From: Steromphala cineraria
Taxonomy: Eukaryota; Mollusca; Gastropoda; Trochida; Trochidae
DNA length: 64,000 nucleotides
Reading direction: 5' to 3'
Assembly: GCA_916613615.1 (NCBI GenBank)
Contig: OU744723.1
Coordinates: 69,273,226 to 69,337,225 of the forward strand
A program made the translations under genes and the position numbers. Below are positions 1 to 14,504 of the stretch, one piece after another. The notes beneath the pieces were generated by a model, which did no database searches, was not told the DNA's origin, and saw only the letters and a program-made list of their open reading frames with translations. Numbering within the stretch: the first letter of the stretch is position 1; every line of letters starts with the position of its first letter.

Positions 1-275
1 GAGTTTGTGTAACTGAGATATTGCGTGCACGTCTCATAAAATTAGACAATTGACAATTTGGAAGGTATTTTTCGGCATTCCTTTAGGAGCATGTGTTTGT
101 CAACCCTTACAAACTTACCTACACTTGGCCTGAGCATGAAGGCAAGGTTACTTAAGTCTTCCATTGAACCATGTTTCAATAAGGATGTGCCTTGACAAAA
201 TATCACTATTACTGTGTCAAGCTGTAACTGTATTGAAGGAATGCTTGAAATCAAACAAAACAAACGAGAACTTAC

Positions 276-407
276 TTCCTCTGCATGTTTGACCTTGAAT
301 GTACGGATAGTATAGTCTCGACGTACAGTCGAGTATTCATGGTGTACTCTGATGTATCCACACTGAATAGTCTCCTTCTCATCCGGCCAGTACTGCTCAC
401 ACTTTTT
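276..407 (-). CDS. Copy A exon 19: phosphatase D1, KCEQYWP region (last visible exon)
   Basis: 132-bp exon of 44 whole codons: [12 protein letters not shown] and [13 protein letters not shown], the PTP segment just before the WPD loop. Acceptor ATTTTAG, donor GTAAGT. The WPD and catalytic-loop exons of copy A lie outside the window, so its activity cannot be judged here. Confidence 0.87.
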
Positions 408-3400
408 CTAAAATAATTCAATAAAGAACGATACGGTTCATCTGGCTCCTATAGCTTCTTCATCAAGTCTTGTCGTAATGTGGGGAAAATAAACAACATA
501 GGGACCGTATAAATAAAGTACACTTTAAAAATCTAGATCGAGGATGCTCATGCAGTTAGTCACTCGGCAGCGGGGTTCGACTCCAGTAACGCCATTTCCG
601 GTAACGTCATATAAAAAACGAAATGAAGAAGTGTCACTTGACATTATTGAAAACCACATGAAACTGTATTCTGATTGTGCCTGCCGTTTAAAATGCATAA
701 TTTATGTTTCCAAATATGTTGGTGAGACCAAAAATGCATTATGTTGGAAGGTAGATTTTCATTATTATCCTATCTGTAGACTTCCTGTCTGTTATAGTTT
801 AATAGTTCTCTTAGCAATGATACATTCTTAGAAACAAACTTTGTTGAATAAGCCTATCCAGAATAGTAATTTTCGTTCCAAAGTTGTAACCCTGTTGTAA
901 CTGACAAATAATTATATTCTCTCTCACAACAACCCAATCTTCCCGCTTGGTTATTCCATACTTTGATATTTTCTGGTGTTTTATCTGCTGAAGAGATTAA
1001 ATGTATGTCACGCAGCACGCCATTATCAGACGGACTCCATCTTGAAGGGATCTTTAAGCACAATTGTTTTGTCGTCACACACAACATACTCATTTACTGT
1101 AACGTTTACAGTGACTAGTAAACTCTCTGTTGACGAGAACACGAACACGAGGCATTTACCTTCGTCAGTTCCATAAGTCTGGTAACCATGACAATCTTAG
1201 TTACATTCTCCTGCCATACCATCCGCCAGAAATCATCCACCGTTACTGGGTTCGGACCTGAAGTTAAACAACATTAATCCATGGTAATGAAGTCACTATA
1301 TTATGTTAACAGTGGATAATTTTTTAAGAATCCACTACTATTTGACTGCCCCGGCAATGAGGGTGTTCGGGATTTGCAATTTTTTAGAAATATAATGTCC
1401 ACTGAATGGTTTCAAGAACGTCAAGTCCAAAACCGTTTTATTTTGAATATAAACTTTTGGAAAGGCCTTGAGTCAAGAATCGAACATTCAACCCTGCGAA
1501 AGTTAACTAGGCGCTTTTATTCCCTAGGGGGCACGGAGATCTAGAAAGTTTGATTGTCAATATTAGGAATGAATGGAAAATGTAGAAAGTTTTTAATATT
1601 GCTAAGTCATTCATTGATTAACATGGAGAATGCATTCGGCGTTGTGGGTTCGTAAAAATAATCATTTGCCCCTTCGTGGATTCCCCTTCAGTGCTCGTCG
1701 ATTATTTTCACAAATCCACATGCATTCTCCATTACTTAAAAAGGGAATTCCTTTAACTGCTGATAATCAACGATTATACAGTAACTACCTGGTCTGCAAT
1801 CAAATATATTATATTTTGAAGGATAAATCACACAATTGTAAAAGACTATATGAAGAAGCTGGATAAAGTTATGCTAGAGTACCTTGAGCCGCTATGAAGG
1901 TTTTTGCGTCTCTGTAACCCTGAAAATAAGCACGAGATATTGAAACATTACCTTGACAAAGCTTTTACATCTAGCAACTCTTTTATAATTTGACAAACTT
2001 GATGTATCAACATATTATTCATGATTCTTATTGCATATCCGAAGCGCTGCGTTTCTGAATTTGAAAATATAGTGAAACAAGTAGCAACTCATCTACCATC
2101 GACTTTCGCAACAAAGCTTCTCAAACGTATTGGAACGAATTAAATTGGCACAATCCGATCAAAGAGGAGGCCAGGTCACAACTTCAAGGACAAAACAGTC
2201 TATTTTACATGTATATGTTATAGGAAAACAAATCTTTGAATGAAAAATGTTCACTTCTGAATACCGACTACCCTATAGGGATGTCATTGTATTGTGACGT
2301 CATCTTTTTTTTGACTGAGAGCACAGTGACGTTGTGTTTATGACGTCATAAAGAAATGTTAGGCAAGCAATAAGGAGTTTTTAATTGAATGATCCTCTAG
2401 CATGGTGGAAAAGAAAAATTCATTCGGTTTACGATTCATTTGCATTATGACGTCAAAGCATTGTTACGTCATGAACTTTGTGACGTCATAGTATTGGCAT
2501 ATATGTTCAAAGTGATGCTTGAGCCTTGTGATGTCATTTAACTGATGATGCAATAGGATTATGACGATTTGATTGTAGCAATAAATACAATGTAGATATT
2601 GCTTAATCTCAGAAAAGCGATATCTACTGTTGTAGCCAATTTTGGATGATAAATAGAGAATCTCACCCTCGTGTCTTCTGATGTCAAATATATCAACACA
2701 AGTTGATAAAAGTAACAAATGTCTGAGGCTGACTGAGGACATTTTTCTTTTATCAACGTGTGTTGATATATTTGATATCAGAAGACATGAGAGTGAGATT
2801 CTATTTATCATCAAAAATCATTTTTTCATCACACTTGCTTGAAAAATGTACATCTTTGGACACTGCATAGCTCTAAACCTCTTATACCAGTGATGTCAAA
2901 GCACTGTGACATCATGGTGTTCATGACGCCATTTCATTGTGGCGTCATTGTGTTTATGACGTCATAAGATTGTGACATCATTTCTGATGATGGAAAACGT
3001 TTGTAATGTCATGTCCCTTCTGTTGACATTGCATTGTTCAAAATCTACTGTCAAAGCGATATCTCCGAGGGAAAAATATATCTACTGTAGAACACGGTTT
3101 TGGATGATAAAATGGCTTATCCAAGGGAAGAAGAAGTGTTTGATCAACAAGTTCAACTCAAGAAATCTAAAATTTACTCACAGATGTCAATATTATAGGT
3201 ATTTGATCAAGTTTTGATGAAAAAATGTACTTAAAATTCAATGTCTTGCTAGCTTCTTATTATGCATGCTAAAAAGGGTTTTTATGTATGAATGTCAACT
3301 AAGAATCAAAATTGTAATTTTTAATTCATAACATCAAAAGTTTAGTTTTTCCCCAATGGCAATATTATATATATATATATATATATATATCAGTAGGATC

Positions 3401-6400
3401 ACAGTTGTTCTCAAATTTTCGATGTTTTGGTACATTAACGACTTTCAGTAACATAAATAGTCAATAACAAAGCAATTGATATATCTGGAGTGGTCATTAC
3501 ATCAAATTATACCAAATATTCCAAGAGCACCCAAATTGATTTTACAAAATAGGGGGTGCTTAATTAAGTTCTTTGTGTTTATATGTTATCAGAAGACAAA
3601 AACGTGAAGAGTTATCTATCATAAAAAATCATTCATCTTTACGTTTTTCATAGGTAACCTCACATAAAGATATCCGTACAGTTTTGTTTATTGATACAAC
3701 AACTATAAGTATTTGAAAGCTTACATTGATATAACTTGCGTTGATGTAGTCCGAATCAGCTTCACCCTCCGGTGTTAGAACTACTCGGGAATGGTCGTCT
3801 TGGATAGACAGATAGGAAAATGTTGTTAAATGGAAAGATAACAACATGTTTGTCATACACAACATTGAATTAAACAATTAACATGGACCTTATTTATAAG
3901 GACCTTATTTATATAATATATATATTATATATATAAATATATATATATATAAAGGAAACATCACCCACACTAAATATCCAACGTGTATAAATTATCATTT
4001 TGAGAAATCTTGATCAGAACAATACATTGATTGTTGACTACGCCTATTAGTAGCAAGGTCTATTTGTGAAATTCAAAAATGACCCTAACAAATGATCAAA
4101 TACGTTTTTTTAAAATTCACTTGTTTCTGCGTTATAACATTCGATAAAATAGCATAAGAGATTTTAACTTTTCAACTTTAAGTCAGAAATAGAATAGCGT
4201 TACATGGATAGAGTCCTAGGAATCTGTTCTTCTTCTTGTTTTCTGGTTCCTTTCCTTCATCGTGATCTCCGTAGATGCCGAAGGGCAGAAGCTTGAAAAT
4301 ATACGGAAATATTCGTAAGTGATACAATTTCATATAGTAATATGCATTCTCGGTTGCTTAGTTTTCATTGCAACATCGTGGGTTCCTTTCTCTGTAAACT
4401 GTAGCCGAAACATCGATTCAGGTAAAAGCATTTATCTGGGATTTTCATCAGTAAGTATGAAGATCGATTGAATATGTAGATAAGAAAAACTTCACGCATT
4501 ATTTCTCAATATTTAGAGGATATCTGTTTTTGACTAATACCATGTTTATCTTATCGAGTGAGGTAGGGAGTTTATATTTTCATGAGTGGCACAGCCACGA
4601 GTGAAAATCTTTAACTTTTCTCTCACGTGATATAGACAGGTATTCTATTATTCATTTGATAAAATCATTCTCATTACCCCCCAAAAAGGCACATTTTATG
4701 ATGAACGGCCTCTTGTTAGCGCCGTCGCCGCTGTCACAGTGTGACGTCATATGAAATTTCGTTAGGTCAGTCATTGTTTGTCAATGAGGTCAAACTCTTG
4801 AATTTGACATCACTCGAGGGATGATATATAGTTTATCGCCACTTAGTAGATCTATCACCACTGTAGCCCAAATGAAGGAGTTATTTCACTGATAAATAGA
4901 GGACGCAGTCACGAGTGAAATATTAAACTTGTTTTGATGAAATTCTTCTAATTACACAAAAAAACGGGCCCATTTCATGAGGCAGAGCCCGTCGACGCCG
5001 AAACATTGTGACGTCATATGAGAATTCGTTACATCAAACAATTGTTTTATGACGCCAGACACTTGAATTTAACGTCGCTCGAGCAGGAATAAGCTTTAGC
5101 TCCACTTTTTAGAGTGACGATAAATGTTATCACCACTGTAGCCAGATAGAGAGTTTATTTCACTGACAGAACAGAGTTTCTCACTCTCCCTCTGATTTGA
5201 TTTACGGCAATCTGTTGTGAGTGTAAACATTAATATAGCACTATAGTACTCACATAGTAAACATTTATACAGTACTAGGACAGATATAGAACTGCTAACA
5301 TCCGACAGAGCATAAGTACTGTTCACCAAATCCTTCAAACCACTACTAACGTGTAGTGCTGTTGTAGACGAAACAAGAAGACATGGTCATCAACATCCCC
5401 CGCCAAATACGTTTTCATCAAAGCTCCAAATATTTACTAAATGGGCTGTAACTCTGTAATAAGTTATTGCATTTACCTCATTTTTGAATTCCATCAAGGT
5501 ATTGATACTCAAATGTTCTTATTCTATCTTAAATAGTTTCTGAGAAAAGTTGTCCCCTTTGATGACTCCCTAGAACAAAGTAAAAAAAACTCGACACAAG
5601 GGCAATAACTGATTTTCGAACTTCATCAAGGTATTGATACAATGAAGACACACAGCAAGTTTGGTAAACCTATCTTAAATAGTTTCTGAGAAAAGTTGTC
5701 CCCTTTGAAGACTCCCTCGAACAGAGTCCAAAATCTCACAACAAGGGCAATAACTCCTTAAAAATAGTTTTGCGGTTCTGATTTTCGAAATCCATCAAGA
5801 TATTGATACCCTGAAGACACACAGCAAATTTAGTTAGCCTATCTTAAATAGTTTCTGAGAAAAGCTGTCCCCGTTGACTCGGACGGACCGACGCACGGAC
5901 GGACAGACGGACGGAGCCCAAACCTATTTCCTCCTTCCACTTCTTGGCGGGGGATAATGATAAACCATCAAGCTTAAACTCTGGCTGCAATTGTTTAATG
6001 TTTCTGGAAACGAGTCGCATAGAATAACTGAGTTGGCTACGTTGGTTTTGAAAAGCCTTCTTTGATTAAAAAACATTGTCTTGAAAATAATAAGGTATGA
6101 TTTCTGTTCGTCCTTTAACATCAATGACAATTATACAAATGACTTTATTTCCAAAAGATGAAAAAGTTGAACTACATGTACAATTATACCTTGAATTCGT
6201 TCTCAAATCCCACGCTGTTCACCCTGTCTTTGATGTACTGTGCAAGTTTAGGCAGAGTTATTGGTGCTGGTATGACGCTGTAGTATTCGTTACCATCACC
6301 AGAGGGCTCTGCTATTTTGACTTCCGGTTTTTCTTCAACAGGTGGTTCTTGCTTCTTTTTAGCAGCTTTATCTGCCTTTTGTTTTGGTTGTGTATTTGGT

Positions 6401-9400
6401 GGACATTCTTTTGGCTCTTTTATGGATTTTTGACTTTTTCTCGGAACTTCGGCACTGTTTGGTGCGTCATTGTTTTGTTTGGTGACCTGCTGTGGGACAG
6501 CTTGATCTATAGCATAGAATACAATAATATGCCAGTTTTTTAAGAACTCAACAATAGTTCATATGAAGGTAAATGTCATCCTTCTCATCCATACAACATA
6601 AATTCATAGTAAAGATATCACATATAAAACCTAATCTCAAACTCATTTTTATATTTTTGTTGCGTTTCACAAAGTAGTGCAACCGTCGTGCGTTTGTTGA
6701 TATGTTATGATAATTGCACGATATACGTGCACCTCTGTAAAATACTACAAAAATAGGAGAATAAACTTTTAAAATTGAAGGATTCAAACAAATTCGACTT
6801 ATTTGACTTAGTAAACCTGATTCAAGTACTGGAACCTCTTCAAACTTTTTTTGGTTTAAATGTCTTTACTTTTGCGTGTGAATTTAAGAATGACAGAGTA
6901 TCTTTAGAAAGTTAAGGTTTTACTGTAACGTATCTGTGTAGCAACAACTAGTATTAAGGTATCTATCAATTATCGTACATATGTGAAGTAGTAAAGTACG
7001 CCATATTTTATTGTACAAAAAGAACAAAACTCTCTACTATTAAATTAGTCAATAGGACCCAATCTGAAATGATAAAGATAATTGATAGATCTTTACCTGA
7101 TATATTGATGAAAGAGGTATCTGTTTGGTTTTCATCTCTGTTTGACATCGTCGTCTTGGGTTTCCTTTGTAGACGCCGCCTACAATAAAGAATAGCCAAA
7201 CAGTAATGGAATAGAGGTTGTGATTTGCTTAAATAACTAGTATTGTCGTCTTTATAGAACATATAAATGAGACTATATTCAGGATTATATGTTCATAGGG
7301 ATTACCTTTTCAAGAAGACTATGACAACGATGATGGTGATTATTATAATAACAATAGCTGCAGCAACTCCTCCTGCCATTGGAGCCATATTTGGACTTTC
7401 TCCTGCAATCACTGAAATATGAAAATGGTAGAGAACAGTTAAATGTTTGATATTTAAACGGTAAGAAACAAATGTCCTAGTAATGAATAATACTAATTGC
7501 TCTAATAAAGGTACAATTGATTCACTTGTTGTCGTAATAATGTTCAAGTTAACTTTCGTCCAATTATCGCTTTCTTATTCAAGAGATTCGGAATAATTTG
7601 GAGATTCGGAATACAGTCATTATAATTTCATAGTATCAACCTATTACCTGACAAGTCGAATGTAGTAGTATCGGGAGTTGTTGAGAAATAAGTTTTTCTG
7701 AAAATCCTTGCCTATTAATGGATTGATGTGTACATACATTGAATACATAAGTTGTTTAAACGTTTACATTCTTTGTATTGTTTTGTGATTGCGGGGCTAC
7801 CTGGCGTCCTTGTATCTCAGTCCAACTCGAGTCAATTCTTCTTTAATGAACCTAATTTTACATTTAACTGCTTAAAATGATTACTAAAAATGAACTAGGT
7901 GAAATTTTCAGTCCGATACACGCCGGGTGCTTTCACCAAAACAACCAGACCGCATGGCGTCCTTTTGCACACCCTTCCGGTAAATAAGAGTTACTTGCCC
8001 ATTGCTTAGGCCATTGCTGAAGCGTCGTAAAATGTCTTTGATGTGCAATGAGAGCAGCGAACTTATCACTTTACATTAAAAGTCTCAGTGGAATATCCAT
8101 TCCAATACACCGGGAGGACAGGCGTCGCTGCGATCAGAGTCTTTAACTTAAATCACACTTGTGAAAAATTTACTGAATAGAAACTTTTACTTTAACTTTA
8201 AAAGTTCATATTGAAATACAACTTTAATCTTCATCTTCAGTTGAAGAACAGTCCACAGGCACCAACACAGCAAGGCGTTGGACACTTCTGGTTAGTGTAG
8301 TGTCTTTCACTCCAGTATAGACGGAGGACTTCTCCCCCACCCTGTGGTTCTTGTAGGTCAGTGTGACCTTGCGTACCTTCCCATCACTGCTAGGGAAGAC
8401 TTCCTTGATGAGCCCGAGTCTGTACTCACCACGGAGTACAGATTGATCCGCAACTAGTACCACATCGCCCAGCTTCACATTGCGATGTGACGTCGACCAC
8501 TTCTGTCTGACTACTAGACTTGGAGCAAATAGTTCAGTCCACTTTTGCCAGAAGTCATCTGTGATCTTCTGGACAAGCCGGTATCTTGATTGGAGTGACC
8601 TTGTTGGTTGCCAGCCACCTGGATTCTTGACTGTTGCACGTCCCAGCAGTAGGCAGTTGGGAGTGAACACATTTATGTCAGAGTCCTCACTTATCCGAGC
8701 TCCTATCGGACGTTCGTTCATCCGATTTGTCACCTCAGCATACACTGTCATGATCTCTGAGGCGGACAATCGTTGATTGTGGACTGCGAAGTTGATGGCT
8801 CCTTTGGCACCTTTCACAAGTGACTCCACTGCTCCTTGATGCCACGGACTATCAACAGGCCCAAAGATCCACTTGAGACCTTTTTCAGCACTTCTCCTTG
8901 TAACAGTACCTTTGTCAACTGTCTTCCATGCTTCTTTCAACTCTCGATCAGCTCCAATTAGCTGGGTCCCCGGGTCACTGTACATGGTTTCCGGCCAGCC
9001 TCTCATACTGACGAATCTGCTGAATCCCATGAGGAAAGAAGATGTGTCATATCCAAACACAGCTTCTATGTGCACCGCCCTTGAAGTAAGATCTGTGAAG
9101 ATTACTCCATATGCTTTTCCTGTGGTGCGTTTCTGAACTTCACCTCTGATCTTGTATGGTCCAAACAAGTCAACCATCACGTGATTGAATGGAGTGGATG
9201 GCTTCAAACATGCTTCTGGAAGTGGACCCATAGTTTGGCAGAGTAGTGTTGGCTCCCTCAGCTTGCACATCTGACAGTTATTTTTCACACTTCTTGCTAG
9301 TTTGTCTCCATGAGGTACCCAGTAGTTTTGCCGGAACCTTGCCAGAGTAGCATTTCGTCCTCTGTGTCCCGCTTCGTGAGCTCTTCTCATGAACAGCCTT

Positions 9401-12400
9401 GTCACATGGTGACCTGAAGGCAGTAGTTTCTGCAGCTCTGAGTCTGATGTCATTGTATTGAACCTTTTCATCCGTTCACCAACAGTCCATATTCCATCAG
9501 TCCCCTTCACTGGATTGAGTCTTGAGTAGCGACCACTTTTGCCGCAACTTTCTTGTAGATCATAAAGGATCGTAGACTGGACATCCTTGACAACCCTTCG
9601 TTCTGCTTCCGGAAGCCCCTCTTGAGTAACATGACTGCTCTTACCCCCTTTAAAGGACTTGTACTTGAACATGTTCTGCAACCTGGCAATCACCCATATC
9701 ACTCTATTGATTGAGCTGAATCTTGTGGAGTCGATGAGTGATTCCACTGTGAGGACTGTAGCAGTTGAGCAGAGTTTCTTCTCGCCTGGTACTACACCTT
9801 CCTGTTGTAGGCCGAACTTCAGACTCCATTCTTGAATAGGTCTGTACAGTATGTCTGGTCCTCTCCACCACTCTGAGTCTGATGTCAGCTGACTTGGTGA
9901 GCGACCTCTGGTGAGCCAATCTGCGATGTTGCTCTCTCCGCTGATCCAGGCCCAACATGACATGTCCCCGTTTGTAGACGCTTGGATTTCTCCTAGCCTG
10001 ACACCTTCATACACCTTGAACCGTGTACTAGTCTTGTTGATCATGTTTAGTACCGTCTCTGAGTCAACTAGATGAAAGACCCTTTCGAAGTCAAATCTCA
10101 TCTCCTTTTCGATGGTGGCTCTTGCTCTCTTGGACATCACTGCACCATTCAGTTCCATCTGTGGAGTTGACAGTCTGTGGATTGGGGCTATCCTGCTCTT
10201 TGCCATGATCAACCTCAGCCAGTGATTTCCATCTTCGAGAGTCCACAGGATGTATGCGGCGCATGTTACTTCCATCGCTCAGAATGACTAGACTTGGTTT
10301 TCCAACAACTTTGGAGGGGCCTAGACATCTCTCGTACTTTATATCTTCCATCTCGAACATAGACTGGAAGAACTTTATCCACTTTCTTTGAAGACTGTAG
10401 GGAACTGTGTCATCCCATCCAAGCTTCAATTCCCATGTTTCTCTCAGGTACACCTTTGCTTGGAGAGTAAATGGACTGAGAAGTCCCAAGGGATCATAGA
10501 TTGCCATGACTTGTTCTAACACCATTCTTCGTGTTAAGTTTGTAGGTATGCTCGCTGGCACTTCCATCTCATCTAGATTTGGCCCAGTACGCTGTCCTTT
10601 TCTTTTCTGTGAGAAGTTAAGAGTCACTTGGAAGATCATCACATCTTCTTCTGGTCTCCAACCAAGTCCCAATACTCTGAGATTGTCCTTGGTTCCTTTG
10701 AGTAACCCTTTTGAAGCTTTGTTACAATCTTCGTCCTTTCCACTGAACTGCCAGCACTTGACTTTAAACCCTCGATTGCTCAGCATGGCTTCGGCTTGTG
10801 AAGTGATCTGCTGTGCCTCTGTTATGTCTTTGAATGAGTCTATGAGATCATCCACATAACTTGACTTGGTGAGTAGTTCTGCGGCTCTAGGACTGTCTTC
10901 CTTGAACATCTCTGCTGTCTTGTATATGGCTTCAGTGCTGATTGCTGGAGCTGGTGTATCCCCCATGTTCACACGTACAATGATGTAGACATCTGGATGT
11001 CTCTCCGTCTCCAGGTTGCGCCACAGGAAACGATGACAATGTTGCTCAAGAGATTCCAGGTGTATTGAATTGAACATCTTCTTGATGTCTCCTACAACTG
11101 CAACTTCCTCTTCACGCCATCTCAATAAGAGACCGACCAAATTGTTGAGGTAGCAATCAGGTCCTTTAGCTAGACAACTGTTCAGTGAAATAAATACCTT
11201 GTATGACTTGACTTGAGTTGTATGCAATCCGAACTGGTGTTGACTGTGACTTGGGATTCTGAACTGCTAGGTGGTTGATGTAGAACTTTGGTCCATTCCA
11301 ATCTTCCAACTCTACTTTGGACAGCTTTCTCGCCACACCCCTTTCCACCATGTCTTCAATCTGTCTGCTGTATGTCGAAGCCCATTCCGGATCTTTCTTG
11401 AGCCTTCGTTCAGTGTTCATGAGTGTCTGGTAGGCAACATGATAGCTATCTGGGAGTTGAAGTGAGTTGATGATCCATGGGTAACTGGTGACCCAACAAC
11501 TTCTTTCTCTGTCGTAGCGCAAGTTGTCCTGAATCATTCTCAGTTCTTGTTCCTCCTTGAAGGAATAGGTGTGTCCAACAGCAGGGCACTTGCCACAGGG
11601 ACATGTACCGCAACGTGGTGTGGATCCAACGCAGAGTTCTTCACCCATAATGAAGTTATGGGTATCCTTTTCCTTTGCCGCCGTAAGGTAAATACTTGTT
11701 ACTTCATCAGACTTGGTACTTGGGGCATCATTCAGAGTTACATTCTTTGCTTTCCCTGAGGCTTTCAAAGTTGTAGACTCCAAACATTGATGTACAGAAC
11801 TTGACGGTGAGGTGAATTCTGGGTGAGAGTACAGGTCACTTGAATGGACTGTTTCCGAGGTCAGTAGGAAGCTTTCATGGATAGTCTTGGCAAGACTTCT
11901 GTCAATAACTGTTTCTTCTTTGAGTTTTGGATGTGTTCCCTGTAGACAAATTCCTAATTCACCTTTCATTATGCTGAGATTCTCACCAGCACGAGCAACT
12001 TCTATCTTCGGATGTAGACCAAAGTAATCACAGCCGATGAGGATGTCCACTGTATCTGAGCACCTTTGAAGGAGATTGGCGTTGTAGTCTGGGAATAGTT
12101 CTGAGAGAACTTGGGTGTCTAACTTGCTGACATTTCCGGTTATCTTTTCCATCCCAAAGGCAATGACTGTCACCTTCTTGTCGCATTGTGTCAGTAAACA
12201 TATTTCATATTGAAATGTGTTGTAAGTCTTGTGAACATTACCCATTGTCGTTACTTCCAGGGTGAATTTTCTCAGTCTCTTGGCACAAAGACGTTCTGCT
12301 GCTCTATGAGTGATGTAGGTTGTGTTAGATCCACCATCGCAACAGTTGCTTTCTTCTTCACTCCTGCCACCTCAGCTACCAGGATGGGATATAAAGAGAG

Positions 12401-14473
12401 AGTTGATGTGGCTAGAGTGTGACTTTGAACTGTACCTCTCGCTGGGTTGGCTGAACTTGTTCCGGTTGATTGATCTGCTTCTTTACACAGCAAACTGTGG
12501 TGGTTTGGAAACGTGATCAATAATTTTTGATAAAATTATACGATATTTGGCTCCTGAGGGTATGTGTAGATTGATATTATCTGCATCAACCCAACGTGGA
12601 ACAGACATCTTGCTTCTAGGTTGTGTCTTTTGAATGAATTGAGAGAACGTTTGAAGATCTTAGTAAACTTACGAGTCTGACAGAGCCCATCTGAGAAGCC
12701 AGCGAGACAGCCACGTGGACAGGTCCCGTTTCTGCTGCAGGTCACATTGTCTGCACATTGGCCGCAGATTGACTCGCAGTCTGGTCCGTACCTTCCTGGG
12801 ATACAGTCTGTAGGTGAACAATAAAGTGTCTGTAGATGAACATAACTAGCTTTATTACCTACGAGAGCAGTCATATCGAGGTTCATATTTTTCATATGTT
12901 GCCCTAGGGCAAAATATCACTTTTGCATTGTGACGTCACGTAATAAACAATGCTTTGACGTCACGCTTCACGTATGACGTCACAATCTCTACGGGCCGGC
13001 GGCGGCTAGTCCGCCTATGCTGAGAAGTAATTTTTGAGGATTTTCTTAATTTTGGGACTACGGTAATAAGCAGAATATTATTTTCGTGCCCATGACATAC
13101 TATGTTTACGACACTCGTGCCTAAATATCAGTATATAATTCGCTATCGCTCGGGAAATACTAATATTTAGCCACTCGTGTCGTAAACATAGTATGTCATG
13201 GACACTCATATAATATCCTCTATATCTGTTGGTGAACAATATCTAGCAGTCTGGTCCGTACCTTTCAGGGATTCAATCTGTAGGTGAATATAAGTAGCAG
13301 TCTGTAGGGGAACAATACTAGCAATCTGCAGGTGAACAATATCCAACAGCTTCAAAGTGAACAACATCCAGCAGTCTGTTGGTGAGCACATAACAATTCA
13401 ATAAGAAAACAGTGCATAGACCTCTCACCGGCACACACTGGAGGTTTGAACCCAGAACTGCAACCATTGTGACAAACCCCTGTTTTCTTGCTGCATGGAG
13501 AGTCCTCCAAACACCGCCCACAGGTCATGTCACAGTTCACCCCGTACATACCGTCTACACACTCTGTGAGAAATAATACCGTCATGAAAGAAACGCAAGA
13601 GATAAGTGTAAATACATTATTTCAGAGAGAAATTAGCATTTTGAGACAATCACCAAAGTCACTTCGAAATAGTCTTGAGATGAAACACTATAAGATTATT
13701 TCTTATTACAATACAACCCATAATATAGCTTGACGTCTTGTCTCTCCATTTCTTAATTTGTAACATAACCAATTGAAATACTGTCGTTCTATGATAGAAA
13801 CCGTATGACAACTGAGATGTAACCCAACGCTGACATTTCCTCTTACCTATATATAATATAGGCGATGAGTTACATTTAGTATCGCTCTATGGTAGAATAA
13901 CCTAAAACGTCTGCATTGAAATTTTCTTATTTTTCTGCAATCAGTTGCAAGGTATAAGTTACCTGTACAGATGGGCGGAGAAAAGTGATCTACACATCCA
14001 TTGGTACATGTTCCGTCTATCTTGTCACAAATCTGATCACCCAAACACTTCCCGCACTTCGATAGACAGTTGGTACCGAACCACCCTTCATCGCATTCTG
14101 CAGAATAATTAAATGGTTGATAACAGAAGAACAAATTCGATGCTTAAACTATTTCAAGGAGGAATAGGAGTAAAACGAATATAACTATATAAGGTTAATG
14201 TAAACTGATATTTACAAAAGCGATATGATTAACAGGTAGTGAGAGAGTTTCTTATCATTACAGAGTATAGCATTAGGATAAGGCAGATAAAAACCACTAT
14301 CCCTACCCAAAACATTTACAATTTTTTTTAACACAGACAGACAGACATACAGACAGACAGACAGAGACAGAGACAGAGACAGAGACGTTCAATGTGATGT
14401 ACAAGCTGCTAAAAGAGATGGATTCAATGAAAATGCATAAAATAGTGTATACATATATATTAAAAGAGGTAAA

Positions 14474-14504
<31 letters not shown>

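Larger units (their letters stand above)
8224..12509 (-). mobile_element. BEL/Pao LTR-retrotransposon pol, 5'-truncated and frameshifted, in copy A intron 11
   Basis: Order on the minus strand: a piece of gag/protease linker (about 12270-12509), DUF1758-type aspartic protease (DGGSNTTYI, near 12325), reverse transcriptase (YVDD at about 10860), RNase H-like region, integrase with HHCC zinc finger and DDE core ([24 protein letters not shown]), and a C-terminal DUF5641-like region ending in a stop at 8224. The frame changes near 12325, 11195 and 10275, so the copy is broken. Gag is mostly absent. No matching LTR pair was found. Comparison with copy B (54.3-55.8 kb) shows homology resumes at about 12510 and at about 7772, so 7773-8223 may hold the 3' LTR or other inserted sequence. 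The insertion post-dates the gene duplication or was lost from copy B. Confidence 0.88.

Noticed and set aside
4430..4480. Second hammerhead candidate (ACTGATGA on the minus strand, also near 51870)
   Set aside because: No stem II of useful length follows the core and no properly placed GAAA. The match is chance or shared intron sequence.
6097..6543. Plus-strand 148-codon frame rich in Phe and Leu
   Set aside because: Antisense to the Lys/Glu-rich linker exon 6190-6506. The copy B counterpart behaves the same way.
8480..9136. Plus-strand frames inside the retrotransposon
   Set aside because: Shadows of the minus-strand integrase coding sequence.
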